A stretch of DNA of 47,279 bases, from contig CAJOFD010000012.1 in NCBI GenBank assembly GCA_905233585.1, positions 1 through 47,279 of the forward strand, given 5' to 3'. The number at the start of each line of letters is the position of its first letter. Position 1 is the first letter of the stretch. This DNA is from an uncultured Bacteroidales bacterium (GTDB lineage: Bacteria; Bacteroidota; Bacteroidia; Bacteroidales; WCHB1-69). Below, piece by piece: positions 25,199-34,411 of this stretch. A program made the position numbers and the translations under genes. Under the pieces are notes generated by a model. It was given only the letters and a program-made list of their open reading frames with translations. It searched no databases and was not told where the DNA came from.

Positions 25199-26233
25199 AT
25201 GAATAAATCCCATATTCTAAAGTATCTTTACAATAGTGTTGTTGTTCTTCTGCTTATAGTAGGTATTATTTACGGAGTGCTGCAGTTTACTCATTTCGGT
25301 TCTATTGAGTACACCGACAATGCCCGTGTGTGCCAGTATATTGCACCGCAGAATACACGGGTACAAGGTTTTATTAAGGAGATTCGTTTTGAAGCATATC
25401 AGCATGTGAAAGCAGGCGATACGCTTGTCATTCTTGAAGATAGCGAGTTCCGTCTGCGTTTGGCACAAGCGAAGAGCGACTTGGCACGTGTCCGTCAGCA
25501 GAGCAGGCAAGCGGGCACATCGATTCGTACGGCGAATTCAAACATTCATATTACCGAAGCAACCAAATCCGAGGCAAAAGCGAATATGGACAATCTGGCT
25601 CGCGAAGACCATCGTTACGAACAACTATTGAAGACAGGTTCGATTTCGCAACAACTTTACGAACAAATACATACGGACTATCTCGCTGCACAAGCCCGTT
25701 ATGAGCAGATATGTCATACCATTGACATGCAACGTAACGTCAAGGACGAGCAAGGCTATAATCTATCGGCAACTGAAGCGGCTGTTGAATTGGCACAGGC
25801 CGCTGTTGAGTTGGCGGAATTGAATCTCTCTTATTGTTATATTATCGCTTCGCACTCCGGTGTAGTTGGTGCACGGGATATTAATATCGGTGAATTGGTT
25901 AATTCGGGTCAGACACTCGTCAGTATCGTGGATGAAAATCAGAAATGGGTTGAAGCCAATTACAGGGAAAGCCAGTTGCCGAATATCAAAGAAGGAGCCG
26001 AAGTTATCATTCGTGTGGATGCTGTGCCGGACGTGATATATAAAGGACGTGTACAGAGTTTGTCCAATGCTACGGGGAGTGCTTTCTCTCTCATTCCTAT
26101 TGACAATGCGACAGGCAACTTTGTCAAGGTAGAGCAGCGTTTGACGATTCATATTTTGTTAGACGAGAACAGTTCCGATGACCTTGCCCGTCTCAAAGCC
26201 GGCTATAGTGTGGAATGTGAGGTAAAATACTAA
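25199..26233 (+). CDS. HlyD/EmrA-type periplasmic adaptor protein
   Basis: A 344-residue membrane-fusion protein. The start is the ATG at 25199 (MNKSHILKYLYNS); an in-frame upstream start at 25133 would add residues with no family match. One N-terminal transmembrane helix (about 13-30), then the lipoyl-like halves (NTRVQGFIKEIRFEAYQHVKAGDTLV and the later SHSGVVGARDINIGELV), an alpha-helical hairpin (about 85-185, Gln/Ala/Glu-rich) and a beta-barrel part. It would link the MFS pump encoded 5 nt downstream to a TolC-like channel. No outer-membrane factor gene is next to it, so it must borrow one from elsewhere. Confidence 0.9.
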   Translation: MNKSHILKYLYNSVVVLLLIVGIIYGVLQFTHFGSIEYTDNARVCQYIAPQNTRVQGFIKEIRFEAYQHVKAGDTLVILEDSEFRLRLAQAKSDLARVRQQSRQAGTSIRTANSNIHITEATKSEAKANMDNLAREDHRYEQLLKTGSISQQLYEQIHTDYLAAQARYEQICHTIDMQRNVKDEQGYNLSATEAAVELAQAAVELAELNLSYCYIIASHSGVVGARDINIGELVNSGQTLVSIVDENQKWVEANYRESQLPNIKEGAEVIIRVDAVPDVIYKGRVQSLSNATGSAFSLIPIDNATGNFVKVEQRLTIHILLDENSSDDLARLKAGYSVECEVKY

Positions 26234-26238
26234 TTGAT

Positions 26239-27834
26239 ATGCAATCTTCTATTAGTTTTTCAATGCCCATGTTTCGTGGATGGGTGCCACGTAGTATTCG
26301 GCCGTGGATATATGTGGTCATGGTGTTTTGTTTCCAGTTTTCCGGTGGTGTTTATCTCGGGGCGTTGGAGTCTGTTCGTGGTACGACAGAACTAATGATT
26401 GAAGACCTGTTGATGTGTCTTTACACTGGTTTGGCAGGCATGGCGGTATGGTTTCCGATGCTTTTCCGAATGAAATTCCGTTTTACCAATCAGCAACTGC
26501 TTTGTGGGGCTGCCGTAATTATTGGCATTTGCAATTTCATTACCATGCGTACATCCGATATGGCGATACTTCTGCCTGTATGTTTCCTCGCAGGCATAGC
26601 CAAGATACAAGGCACATTTGAGTGTATGAGCAATATCCAACTATGGCACAATCCCGAAAGAGATTTTGGTATTTTCTTTCCTGTTTTACATATAGTTCTG
26701 CTGACTGCTATTACTGGTAGTGCATGGCTTGCTGCAGTTGTGGCATTCCATCTCAATTGGCAGATGATGCATGTGCTAACCATTGGTACAATGTGTTTCG
26801 TCGTTTTACTGCAGTTGTTGCTTTGTCAACCGTTCTGTCCGATGCCCCAACGAATGCCACTTAAAGATATTGACATCCTGACCGGTTTGTTAATTAGCTT
26901 CCTGATGCTTATTGTCAGTTATTTTCTTGTTTATGGCGATTATCTCATGTGGTTGCAGTCGCCTCGTCTCAGGTGGTTAGTTGCTATTGGCTTGATTTTG
27001 TTAGCCTTTATACTCTATCGTCTGAAGACAGTCAAAAATCCGTATGTTTCGTTGCAGATTTTCAAGTACAAGAATGTGTTACCGATACTTTTGATAACGG
27101 TTGTTGCCGAGTTGTTGCTGGGTGCAGAACATACATTGGAAGAAATCTATTGGACGGAAGTGCGAGGTTTGGAGGAACATACAAAAACGGGTCTTGCTTT
27201 ATGGGCATTGCCGGGTATATATGTGGGTGTTTTGATTTGTTTAAGGTGGCTTGGACACAAAAAATGGAAAGTGTGGAAACTTTTTGCACTTGGCTTTGGT
27301 TGCCTTTTGGCTTATGGACTTTGTATGTATTTTTGGATGGACGTGAATGTTCCGATTGAGCAATACCGTCCGGCTTTGGCTCTTCGTGGCTGTGCCTGTG
27401 CTATCCTGACAATCTCGCTCATGTGGTCATTGCATGAGAGCGTGCATGACTTATGGCATTTTTTCATGGTATTGTTCATATTCAATGTCATTCACATGTA
27501 CCTTGCAGGTGCGTCTGGTTATGGGTTGTATACTTCGCTTTTTCAACACTTCATGGCTGATAACATGTCCCGTTACGGCAGTTATCTGACATTGACGCAG
27601 GTGGACAAAAGTTGGTTTGCGAATATGGACGGATTCTCTCTGTCGATAATGAGTGTGACACTTAAGCAGATTTACGGCCAGTTCATTTGGGTGGCGATTT
27701 TTATGACATCAGCGTTCCTCTTGCTGGATATTCCCCGTGTCCGCACGGGCATAGAAAAAGTACCATATTGGTCTGTATATGGTATTAAATTACTTACCCG
27801 TTTTACCTATAGTAGCAATAATTTGCCTTCTTAA
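26239..27834 (+). CDS. MFS transporter, EmrB/DHA2-like (14 helices)
   Basis: A 531-residue hydrophobic protein with about 14 predicted membrane helices, fitting the DHA2 drug:proton antiporter group. It is only loosely similar to EmrB by eye: the motif region after helix 2 (LFRMKFRFTNQQ) is a weak match to motif A. The tandem arrangement with an EmrA-type adaptor and a nearby AraC regulator supports a tripartite export pump for toxic compounds. The substrate is unknown. The C-terminus is followed by the broken flavodoxin-like gene. Confidence 0.85.
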   Translation: MQSSISFSMPMFRGWVPRSIRPWIYVVMVFCFQFSGGVYLGALESVRGTTELMIEDLLMCLYTGLAGMAVWFPMLFRMKFRFTNQQLLCGAAVIIGICNFITMRTSDMAILLPVCFLAGIAKIQGTFECMSNIQLWHNPERDFGIFFPVLHIVLLTAITGSAWLAAVVAFHLNWQMMHVLTIGTMCFVVLLQLLLCQPFCPMPQRMPLKDIDILTGLLISFLMLIVSYFLVYGDYLMWLQSPRLRWLVAIGLILLAFILYRLKTVKNPYVSLQIFKYKNVLPILLITVVAELLLGAEHTLEEIYWTEVRGLEEHTKTGLALWALPGIYVGVLICLRWLGHKKWKVWKLFALGFGCLLAYGLCMYFWMDVNVPIEQYRPALALRGCACAILTISLMWSLHESVHDLWHFFMVLFIFNVIHMYLAGASGYGLYTSLFQHFMADNMSRYGSYLTLTQVDKSWFANMDGFSLSIMSVTLKQIYGQFIWVAIFMTSAFLLLDIPRVRTGIEKVPYWSVYGIKLLTRFTYSSNNLPS

Positions 27835-27855
27835 AATATCATTTATACGTAAAAT

Positions 27856-28054
27856 ATGAAAAAACGTATTTATAATTGCAATGTTCGTGGGCGGGATGCT
27901 CGCGGCTTTCGCGCAGAAAACAAACAATTCAAACAACCAACAGAAAGGAGACAACATGAAAAAGACATTAGTAGTTTATTTCTCAGGTCACGGCTTCCAC
28001 GGCAACGACCGCCAGCAGTCGCTCACCTACACCGTCCGCTTTATGAGCAAGTAA
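27856..28054 (+). pseudogene. Broken secreted flavodoxin-like gene
   Basis: The ATG at 27856 begins MKK, but one base must be skipped after it to enter a reading frame that is a clear signal peptide (VFIIAMFVGGMLAAFAQ), a short Asn/Gln linker and then MKKTLVVYFSG, the usual first strand of flavodoxins. Instead of the FMN loop and the remaining 130 residues, the frame ends after 22 more residues at TAA 28052. So the gene shows both a 1-nt frameshift and a large deletion. It ends 1 nt before the stop of the opposing AraC gene. A 32-residue peptide from 27956 could still be made. Confidence 0.6.
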
Positions 28055-28055
28055 A

Positions 28056-28937
28056 CTACTGCTTCTTCCTGAATCCAGCTGGGCTCACGCCTTCATGGCT
28101 TTTGAAGAAGGTACCGAAATGGCTCTGGTTCTTGAAACCGATCCTGTCAGTTATTTGTTTGATATCTAAGTTCGATGTAGAGAGAAGTATCTTGGCGTTC
28201 AATATCGTATAATCGTCTATCCAGTCCTTTATAGTCCGTCCTGTTGTTTGCTTTACTATTTTTATAAGATATTTTGTCGAGATACACAACTCATTTGCGT
28301 ACCACGCTATTTGTTTCTGTTCATGATAATGTTTCTTAACCAAATCTATAAAATCGGCGGTCAGTTGTTTAGAACGCGATATCGATTCCATTCCGTCAAA
28401 ATACTCTGAAAAACAACTCTGCAAATAATGAAAAAACGAAACGGTCAGTTTCAACAGGCACTCCCTCTTCTTAAAATCTTCCTGACGGCGTAAGACATTT
28501 TGCAATAGACGGAAATACTGTTCGGATATCTGCAGTTGTTCTGCAGTAAGACTGCTGTATGGCATAAAACGCACCGTCTGGAGAATACGGAAAGAATAAT
28601 CTGTCATCTGCATATCTTTCACAAAACGTCTGTCGTAAACAAATTCGTACGTTTCGCAATCTTCAGATACGAAATCAACATGCAAAACAAAATCAGGAAG
28701 TATGGCTATCACACAAGGTGCTTTAAGATGCACATCTTGCAGATTGATTTGAGCATGCATCTCACCTTTCACAAGCAGTTCTACAATAAATTTGTCAGTT
28801 CGGAAATATTTAGGATAGACTTCTAATCCAGGTTTGTATTCAACCACTTGCAAAAATCCGTTTTCCAATATTAAGTTCGACTCCAACTTTTCCGTATTGA
28901 ATATCTGAAAATTTTGTTTATTCCTTTGTAAACTCAT
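28056..28937 (-). CDS. AraC-family transcriptional regulator
   Basis: A 293-residue protein with a C-terminal AraC/XylS double helix-turn-helix (about 195-290): the first HTH around IAWYANELCISTKYLIKIVKQ, the second around DIKQITDRIGFKNQSHFGTFFKSHEGVSPAGFRKK, the canonical signature. The N-terminal 180 residues are a cupin-like ligand domain (LILENGFLQVVEYKPGLEVYPK and onwards). Convergent with the EmrAB-like pair and the broken flavodoxin, it is the likely regulator of one of these, which is a frequent arrangement in Bacteroidales. Confidence 0.93.
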   Translation of the reverse strand: MSLQRNKQNFQIFNTEKLESNLILENGFLQVVEYKPGLEVYPKYFRTDKFIVELLVKGEMHAQINLQDVHLKAPCVIAILPDFVLHVDFVSEDCETYEFVYDRRFVKDMQMTDYSFRILQTVRFMPYSSLTAEQLQISEQYFRLLQNVLRRQEDFKKRECLLKLTVSFFHYLQSCFSEYFDGMESISRSKQLTADFIDLVKKHYHEQKQIAWYANELCISTKYLIKIVKQTTGRTIKDWIDDYTILNAKILLSTSNLDIKQITDRIGFKNQSHFGTFFKSHEGVSPAGFRKKQ

Positions 28938-28957
28938 AAATGTACATTGTTAAAATA

Positions 28958-28965
28958 CAAAGATA
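28958..28965 (-). promoter_or_regulatory. Promoter -7 box of the AraC regulator
   Basis: TATCTTTG on minus, 20 nt before the start codon. Confidence 0.6.
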
Positions 28966-29053
28966 GTAGTTTTATTTGAATTAATAAAAACCGAGGAGAA
29001 TAATAGAACAAAATTTACGATATATAGAATTCTCTACGTTGCAAAAAATAATG

Positions 29054-29061
29054 TAATTTTG
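29054..29061 (+). promoter_or_regulatory. Promoter -7 box of the GT4-PCMD-esterase run
   Basis: TAATTTTG on plus, 20 nt before the glycosyltransferase start; the AraC gene is divergent, with about 140 nt between the two coding regions. Confidence 0.55.
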
Positions 29062-29081
29062 CAGCCTTAAAAATTTATGGG

Positions 29082-30284
29082 ATGAAAATTCTTTTTGTAA
29101 TTGATACATACGAGACCAATAATAACGGCACTAGTATTTCTGCGAAACGTTTTGCTTCCGAGCTTCGTCACAGGGGGCATGAGGTAAGAATACTATGTGC
29201 CGACCCGCCTGAAACAGATGATGAGGGAAAAATTCTACCTGTTGAGGTTACGCAAAAATATATCGTGCAAGAATACAAAGTGCCTTTTTTTAATCCGCTT
29301 ATCAAAAAACATGGTTTCACTTTCGGCACCATATTCAGAGGGTCAAAATTGGTAATACAGGAAGCGGTTTTGTGGGCGGACATTGTGCATAGTTTTATGC
29401 CCTTTGGATTAGAGATGTATGCAAGTCACTATGCCCAACAACTCGGAAAAGCCAACACCGGTGCTTTTCATATTCAACCTGAAAACTTATGGTCTTCGGT
29501 AGCTTTGGGCAAAGTAGAGTGGATACAAAATATGAGTTATCGCAATTTCCGCAATTGGCATTATTATAAGTTCCGTCATATACATACTCCATCAGAGTTT
29601 ATGAAGCACATGCTCATTGAGCGTGGCTACAACGCCAAGATTCATGTCATCTCTAATGGCATACAAGAAGATTTTCTTGAGGCTGGGCATCGGTTTATAG
29701 ACCAAGGCCGACCTGAGAAAACAGCCGAGTTGAAAGACAAGATACTTATCACTATGGTTGGCAGACTGTCGGGCGAGAAACGACAGGATGTGCTCATCAA
29801 TGCCGTGCAATACAGCAAATACGCCGATAAAATTCAACTCGCTTTTGCAGGACGCGGTCCCAAATATGACGAGTATGTCGCTTTAGGCGAATCTCTGCCC
29901 AACAAACCTATGTTTCTTTACCTTAGCAAAGAAGAGTTGATACACCACCTCGGTATGACCGACCTTTATGTGCATACTTCCGATATGGAAAGCGAAGCCA
30001 TCTCGTGTATTGAGGCTTTCGCTACGGGTTTGGTACCCGTCATTGCCAATTCTGACAAGAGTGCTACCCCGCAGTTCGCCCTTGATGGTCGCAGTCTTTT
30101 CAAACCCGGACACCCGAAAGATCTCGCCCGCACAATTGACTACTGGCTCGACCACCCTACTGAACGCAAGTTTATTGGCGAATTATATTACAAGTCCGCC
30201 AAACGATATGCACTATCCAATTCTGTAACACAATTTGAGCAAATGCTTAATGAAGAGTTAGCGGACTGCAAAATAGCAAAATGA
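29082..30284 (+). CDS. GT4-family glycosyltransferase
   Basis: A 400-residue GT-B fold glycosyltransferase. The N-terminal domain starts MKILFVIDTYETNNNGTSIS with the glycine loop for the acceptor side; the C-terminal domain has ITMVGRLSGEKRQDVLINA (nucleotide-sugar binding) and the EX7E motif near residue 303 (ESEAISCIE). It resembles bacterial 1,2-diacylglycerol and related lipid glucosyltransferases and capsule enzymes; which one cannot be decided. No membrane helix; it would act at the inner face of the membrane. A PCMD protein and an esterase follow within 32 and 20 nt. Confidence 0.92.
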   Translation: MKILFVIDTYETNNNGTSISAKRFASELRHRGHEVRILCADPPETDDEGKILPVEVTQKYIVQEYKVPFFNPLIKKHGFTFGTIFRGSKLVIQEAVLWADIVHSFMPFGLEMYASHYAQQLGKANTGAFHIQPENLWSSVALGKVEWIQNMSYRNFRNWHYYKFRHIHTPSEFMKHMLIERGYNAKIHVISNGIQEDFLEAGHRFIDQGRPEKTAELKDKILITMVGRLSGEKRQDVLINAVQYSKYADKIQLAFAGRGPKYDEYVALGESLPNKPMFLYLSKEELIHHLGMTDLYVHTSDMESEAISCIEAFATGLVPVIANSDKSATPQFALDGRSLFKPGHPKDLARTIDYWLDHPTERKFIGELYYKSAKRYALSNSVTQFEQMLNEELADCKIAK

Positions 30285-30316
30285 TTTGTCTCTTGTTAGA
30301 ATAAAAAATAATATCT

Positions 30317-31330
30317 ATGCGGATAGAAAACGAATATGACATTGAAACCCCAAAGTTACATAGTATTGTATCTGTCTTTTTTACTATCTTCCTTATTGTA
30401 ATTTTGTTATCTGTTTCAATAAATCTCTCTGCTCAAGAAAAGGTGGAATATCTACCCTTTGGCAATATGGACTCATGGGCAGTGAGATATATCAGAGAGT
30501 CATTTCTGCTCGGCGGCAATACTCGCATCTTATATGTCATCGGACCTCGCGACACCATCCGTGAGAATAAGCCTTATCCTTACGGGAAGGGCGGATCACC
30601 TTGGGGTACAAGCAACGCATACGCCAAAGTAATGGGTGTAGAGAAGGCTGCCAATTCGGTAATGCCCGAGAAACGCGGCAACGGCTGGTGCTGCAAACTG
30701 AAAACAACACTGCAGACTGTGACCGCTATAGGCATCGATCTCAAGGCTCTTGCCACCGGCAGTCTGTTCACAGGCAGACTTTCAGACCCTGTCGGCATGA
30801 GCGGAGCCAAAGACCCTGCAAAGGCGATTGACATGGGCATGCGTTTCACCAAACGCCCGAAAGCACTGATGCTGGACTACAAAGCGTATATTCAGGAAAG
30901 CAACATCATGCAGAGAGCCAATGCGTCTGCCAAAGTAAAAAGCGTACAAGGACATGACGAGGGCGAAATAGTGCTCTTCCTGCAACACCGATGGGAAGAC
31001 GAGGAGGGCAATATCTTCGCATACCGCGTGGGTACGGCATCAGAACATATCACAGGGATTGTCAGCGAATGGCAGAACAACTACCGTCTGCCCATACGCT
31101 ACGGCAACATCAGCACAAAAAAGGACTACAAACCATGGGAATCACTATCTACCACACGCTTCATGGCACGCAACTCTAAAGGCAAGATGGTGTATATTCA
31201 GGAAACTGACTACAAAGCGGATGCTACACCCACACACCTTATACTGCAAATATCTGCAGGCTGTCATGAACCGTTCACAGGTTGTGCAGGCAATATAGTA
31301 TGGGTAGATAACATACGATTGGTGTATTAA
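30317..31330 (+). CDS. PCMD-domain (putative carbohydrate metabolism) exported protein
   Basis: A 337-residue protein with an N-terminal membrane/signal segment (about 19-39, ending LSAQ) preceded by an unusually long polar stretch, so the real start may be different. The mature region matches the beta-sandwich PCMD domain of Bacteroidales in its blocks LFTGRLSDP, DMGMRFTKRPKALMLDYKA, EIVLFLQHRWEDEEGN, ISAGCHEPFTGCAGNIVWVDNIRLVY. This domain is thought to bind carbohydrate at the surface. Co-oriented with a GT4 and an esterase. Confidence 0.82.
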   Translation: MRIENEYDIETPKLHSIVSVFFTIFLIVILLSVSINLSAQEKVEYLPFGNMDSWAVRYIRESFLLGGNTRILYVIGPRDTIRENKPYPYGKGGSPWGTSNAYAKVMGVEKAANSVMPEKRGNGWCCKLKTTLQTVTAIGIDLKALATGSLFTGRLSDPVGMSGAKDPAKAIDMGMRFTKRPKALMLDYKAYIQESNIMQRANASAKVKSVQGHDEGEIVLFLQHRWEDEEGNIFAYRVGTASEHITGIVSEWQNNYRLPIRYGNISTKKDYKPWESLSTTRFMARNSKGKMVYIQETDYKADATPTHLILQISAGCHEPFTGCAGNIVWVDNIRLVY

Positions 31331-31350
31331 ACCTACGAAATCTTTGAATA

Positions 31351-32475
31351 ATGCGACGATATTATTGCTTTTTGTTGTTATGTTTTGTGATCATGAACAT
31401 CGCAGCACAAAACATAGTGTCACCAGAAATTCATGATGACCATTCTGGCTCTTTCCGTCTATATGCTCCTTATGCAAAGCGGGTTAGTGTAGAGAGTGAC
31501 TGCTTGTTGAAGTACGAAGACCATTCGCCTTTCGGGGAGAAAACTCGCAAGGTAAAGATGTATCGTGACAGTATCGGTATATGGACTTACACAACTGAAC
31601 CACTTCAACCGGAGGTATATTTTTATACTTTCATAGTTGATGGCAAACGCACCCACGACCCGCAGAATCCTGATTCTACCTTTGTATTGCTGCATCAAGT
31701 CAGTTTGTTTGCTGTAGGAGGCACTCCACGAACTAACCTCTATCTGCATGCACCCGAGAGCCTACGGGGACGCATTGACACTCTCTCTTATTACAGCGAT
31801 AAACAGGGCATTAGCCGTCGTTTGCTTGTCTATGTGCCAAATCGAACTTCTACTGAAACAGAAAGCCCTCTCCCTATTCTCTACCTTTTTCACGGTATCA
31901 GTGGCGATGAACTTCGTTGGGTGGAACATGGCAGAGCGGCAGATATATTGGATAACTTGATTTCACAAGGCAGAATTCCTCAGATGTTAGTCGTTATGCC
32001 TGATTGCAATGTGGTCAAACGAATACAGAAAGGCAAACGCACCAATCTTATCCGCAACATACTGAATTATCCGAATCTTTGTGCCGGAGGATTTGAGGCT
32101 GCTTTCGATGAATTGGAAACATTTATCCAAAACAAATATAATGTAGCGAGGGAAAGCCGTTATCGTGCTATTGCGGGACTCTCTTCAGGTGCAAGACAGG
32201 TATGTAATATAGCTCTGTTGCAACCCGATACATTTAGTGCCATAGGATTGTTTACACCTGTAATTGGGAAAAAACAACTTCCCAAACAATCAGAGGCTGT
32301 CTATCATGTTTTTGTCGGTACTGATGATATGTTCTATAAGAACGGTAAACGCTGTTATCGGTATTTGGCGAAAAAAAATATCCCCTGTACATTCAATGAG
32401 AGAAATAGCGGTCATACATGGCGTAGCTGGCGTGAATTTTTAACAGACTTTCTGCCTATGTTGTTCAAAGACTAA
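31351..32475 (+). CDS. Secreted esterase (carbohydrate esterase family 1-like)
   Basis: A 374-residue alpha/beta hydrolase. Signal peptide 1-19; an N-terminal CBM48/Ig-like beta domain (about 25-125) with YAPYAKRVSVESD and GIWTYTTEPLQPEVYFYTFIVDG; then the esterase D/feruloyl-esterase-like catalytic domain. Nucleophile Ser 278 in GLSSG, acid Asp 325/326 (GTDDMF), base His 355 (SGHTWRSW), and oxyanion block YLFHGISGDE. This two-domain form is frequent in polysaccharide-degrading Bacteroidota and removes acetyl or feruloyl groups from plant glycans. Starts 20 nt after the PCMD gene. Confidence 0.9.
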   Translation: MRRYYCFLLLCFVIMNIAAQNIVSPEIHDDHSGSFRLYAPYAKRVSVESDCLLKYEDHSPFGEKTRKVKMYRDSIGIWTYTTEPLQPEVYFYTFIVDGKRTHDPQNPDSTFVLLHQVSLFAVGGTPRTNLYLHAPESLRGRIDTLSYYSDKQGISRRLLVYVPNRTSTETESPLPILYLFHGISGDELRWVEHGRAADILDNLISQGRIPQMLVVMPDCNVVKRIQKGKRTNLIRNILNYPNLCAGGFEAAFDELETFIQNKYNVARESRYRAIAGLSSGARQVCNIALLQPDTFSAIGLFTPVIGKKQLPKQSEAVYHVFVGTDDMFYKNGKRCYRYLAKKNIPCTFNERNSGHTWRSWREFLTDFLPMLFKD

Positions 32476-32677
32476 ACAATATTGACGTGGCGGCTGATTT
32501 TGATTTAAGTCCCAAGTTTTGTATATAAATTGCTTCATGAAGATGAAGGAGGAATACCATCGTTGCAAGCAAAGCAAGGATAAATTCAACAAAGCGTAAA
32601 TGTTTTTTACATTCTTTACCTCTTAGAACAATAAAACCAATTTCGTATTTCAGGTAAAGGTCTATATTGCGGGATTT

Positions 32678-33541
32678 TTATGCCCACTCCGCTGTCGCTT
32701 GTTCGCAGTAATTCCAAATCCTCTGCTGACTCTCGGCTGAAATCAGTTTCTGTTTCACTTTCAGCTCTCGACACTTGCCGTAGAAGCCGCCTGTCTTGCC
32801 TTCCACTTCGGGCGAGGTGGCCAAATATATGCTCGTGGCGGCGGCTTTTTCAAGAGACCACAACATCGGTGTCCAAAGGAACATCAGTACACGGAACCAT
32901 GTCTCTTTCAACGACTCGCGGGCGAGGTCCGTCTTGGCCGAACCCGGCTCGCAGGTGTTCACCGTCACGTTTTTCACGCCCCGTTTCTCCAGCTCCACAG
33001 CGAACTGCCGCATCAGCCACCAAACGTAGCGTTTTGAGAGTCCGTAGCTTTTGGTCAGCGAATAGTGGTGCTCCAGTTCGATGTCGTCCCAAGGCACATC
33101 GCCGCCCTGCTGGTACGATGCCGACGACACCGTGACCACCCTTGCCGAGGCACTCTTCTCCAAAAGCGGCAGCAGCAACTTTGTCAGCAGAAACGGTGCC
33201 AACGTGTTGATTGCGAATGTGCGTTCGTGCCCCTCGGAGGTGGTCAGGCGCGTCTCGCCGAACTGTCCGCCGGCATTGTTGATAAGTACATCGAGGCGGT
33301 CGTAGCGGGCTGCTATTTTGTCGGCAAAGTCTTTCACCTCTGCCATCAACGAGAGGTCAGCGGTGAACATATCGATATCGTTGTTGCCTGTGATGGCAAT
33401 GATCTCGTTGAACACATTTTTGGTCTTTTCGGGGTCACGACCGTGAATAATGAGTTGGTGACCTTGCTTGGCAAGCGTCATGGCTGTTTCTTTGCCGATA
33501 CCGGAAGAAGCACCTGTAATGAGAATGATTTTCTTTTCCAT
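32678..33541 (-). CDS. Short-chain dehydrogenase/reductase
   Basis: A 287-residue classical SDR. Rossmann nucleotide-binding motif TGASSGIG (10-17), NNAGG (88-92), catalytic Ser 140 region and YxxxK (Tyr 166, Lys 170). The Arg after the glycine loop (HGRDPEKT) favours NADP. The overall look is that of retinol dehydrogenase-like SDRs. The substrate is unknown. It is transcribed divergently from a TetR regulator, with a palindrome at the predicted transcription start, so it is probably repressed by that regulator. Confidence 0.93.
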   Translation of the reverse strand: MEKKIILITGASSGIGKETAMTLAKQGHQLIIHGRDPEKTKNVFNEIIAITGNNDIDMFTADLSLMAEVKDFADKIAARYDRLDVLINNAGGQFGETRLTTSEGHERTFAINTLAPFLLTKLLLPLLEKSASARVVTVSSASYQQGGDVPWDDIELEHHYSLTKSYGLSKRYVWWLMRQFAVELEKRGVKNVTVNTCEPGSAKTDLARESLKETWFRVLMFLWTPMLWSLEKAAATSIYLATSPEVEGKTGGFYGKCRELKVKQKLISAESQQRIWNYCEQATAEWA

Positions 33542-33591
33542 AAAGATAAAAATTTTCTGTTATGTGAACAATTATTTTAAAATTTGAACGT

Positions 33592-33607
33592 TGTTACAAG
33601 TGTAACA
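33592..33607. promoter_or_regulatory. Palindromic operator candidate between SDR and TetR genes
   Basis: TGTTACA-AG-TGTAACA, a perfect 7-bp inverted repeat with 2-nt spacer. It begins 7 nt downstream of the SDR -7 box, so it covers the predicted start of transcription. A half site (TTTGTAAC, 33678) lies closer to the TetR gene. Confidence 0.7.
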
Positions 33608-33613
33608 CCAATA

Positions 33614-33642
33614 CAAAAGTATCACAAAAATATAAACCGCAA
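33614..33642 (-). promoter_or_regulatory. Promoter of the SDR gene
   Basis: On minus: TTG (33642-33640), 18-nt spacer, TACTTTTG (33621-33614). It fits TAnnTTTG and puts the start site inside the palindrome at 33592. Confidence 0.6.
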
Positions 33643-33705
33643 GACGTTGGTTTATCGGATGCTACAAAATTGGCAGATTTGTAACGGCATAAAAAATCTT
33701 GCAAA

Positions 33706-34299
33706 ATGAAAGAAAAGACTGAACTTCAAAAACTTAAGGTTCTGCGACAGAACAACCGCGAGGCCAATGCCATCACACGCGAGTGCATCGAAAGTGCGCT
33801 GATATTGCTGATGGAGAAGAAGCGTTTCGAGGAAATCTCTGTAACCGACATCACGCGCAAGGCAGGCGTGTCGCGGACAGCCTATTACCGCAACTACACC
33901 AGCAAGGAGGACATCTTGAGCGGCTATATGCGCAACCTCTCGCAAGTGCTCTCCGATGTACTGAAACAGTTCGATGCCGTCACCGAGACGCGGCAGTCGT
34001 GGATAGCGTTGCTCAACGCCATAAAACCGTATGCTTCACAGTACAGATTGTTGCTCGACGCAGGCTATTTCGGAAAACTTATCACGGAATATGCCAACTT
34101 CATGAACGAGACCACCAAGCAGGGTGACTACGGCCGCTACTATTCCAGCCAGTATTGGGCGGGTGCGATATTTACGGTGGTTTCCGCATGGATTCGCAAC
34201 GGCATGGATGCCGACATTGAGCAGTTGGCCGACATCGGCGCCACTCTCATGACTCAGGGCGTCCTCGCTGCGGGGAGGTACGGGAATAAGTGCGAGTGA
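33706..34299 (+). CDS. TetR/AcrR-family repressor
   Basis: A 197-residue regulator. The N-terminal HTH (about 25-70) has the family pattern ALILLMEKKRFEEISVTDITRKAGVSRTAYYRNYTSKEDIL. The C-terminal ligand-binding domain (75-197) is helical. It is divergent from the SDR gene, with a palindromic operator candidate between them, the normal local-repressor layout. G+C is clearly higher than in the flanking core genes. Confidence 0.93.
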   Translation: MKEKTELQKLKVLRQNNREANAITRECIESALILLMEKKRFEEISVTDITRKAGVSRTAYYRNYTSKEDILSGYMRNLSQVLSDVLKQFDAVTETRQSWIALLNAIKPYASQYRLLLDAGYFGKLITEYANFMNETTKQGDYGRYYSSQYWAGAIFTVVSAWIRNGMDADIEQLADIGATLMTQGVLAAGRYGNKCE

Positions 34300-34351
34300 G
34301 AAATGTAACGCAATTCAAGCCAAGATTTAGTTTATAGATTGATTTTTTTTG

Positions 34352-34359
34352 TACCTTTG
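34352..34359 (+). promoter_or_regulatory. Promoter -7 box of the lipocalin-like lipoprotein
   Basis: TACCTTTG, 52 nt before the ATG, in a short AT-rich patch. Confidence 0.55.
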
Positions 34360-34411
34360 TAGCGTGTGATTAGATATCAGCAAAAAAACAGATATAATAG
34401 ATGACCAAATA

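Noticed and set aside
32476..32677. Possible transposase or gene remnant between the esterase and SDR genes
   Set aside because: A short ORF begins MKEEYHRCKQSK but matches nothing I recognise; no inverted repeats or further fragments support it.
33065..33580. 171-codon plus-strand ORF opposite the SDR gene
   Set aside because: Shadow of the SDR; the higher G+C here lowers the chance of stop codons.
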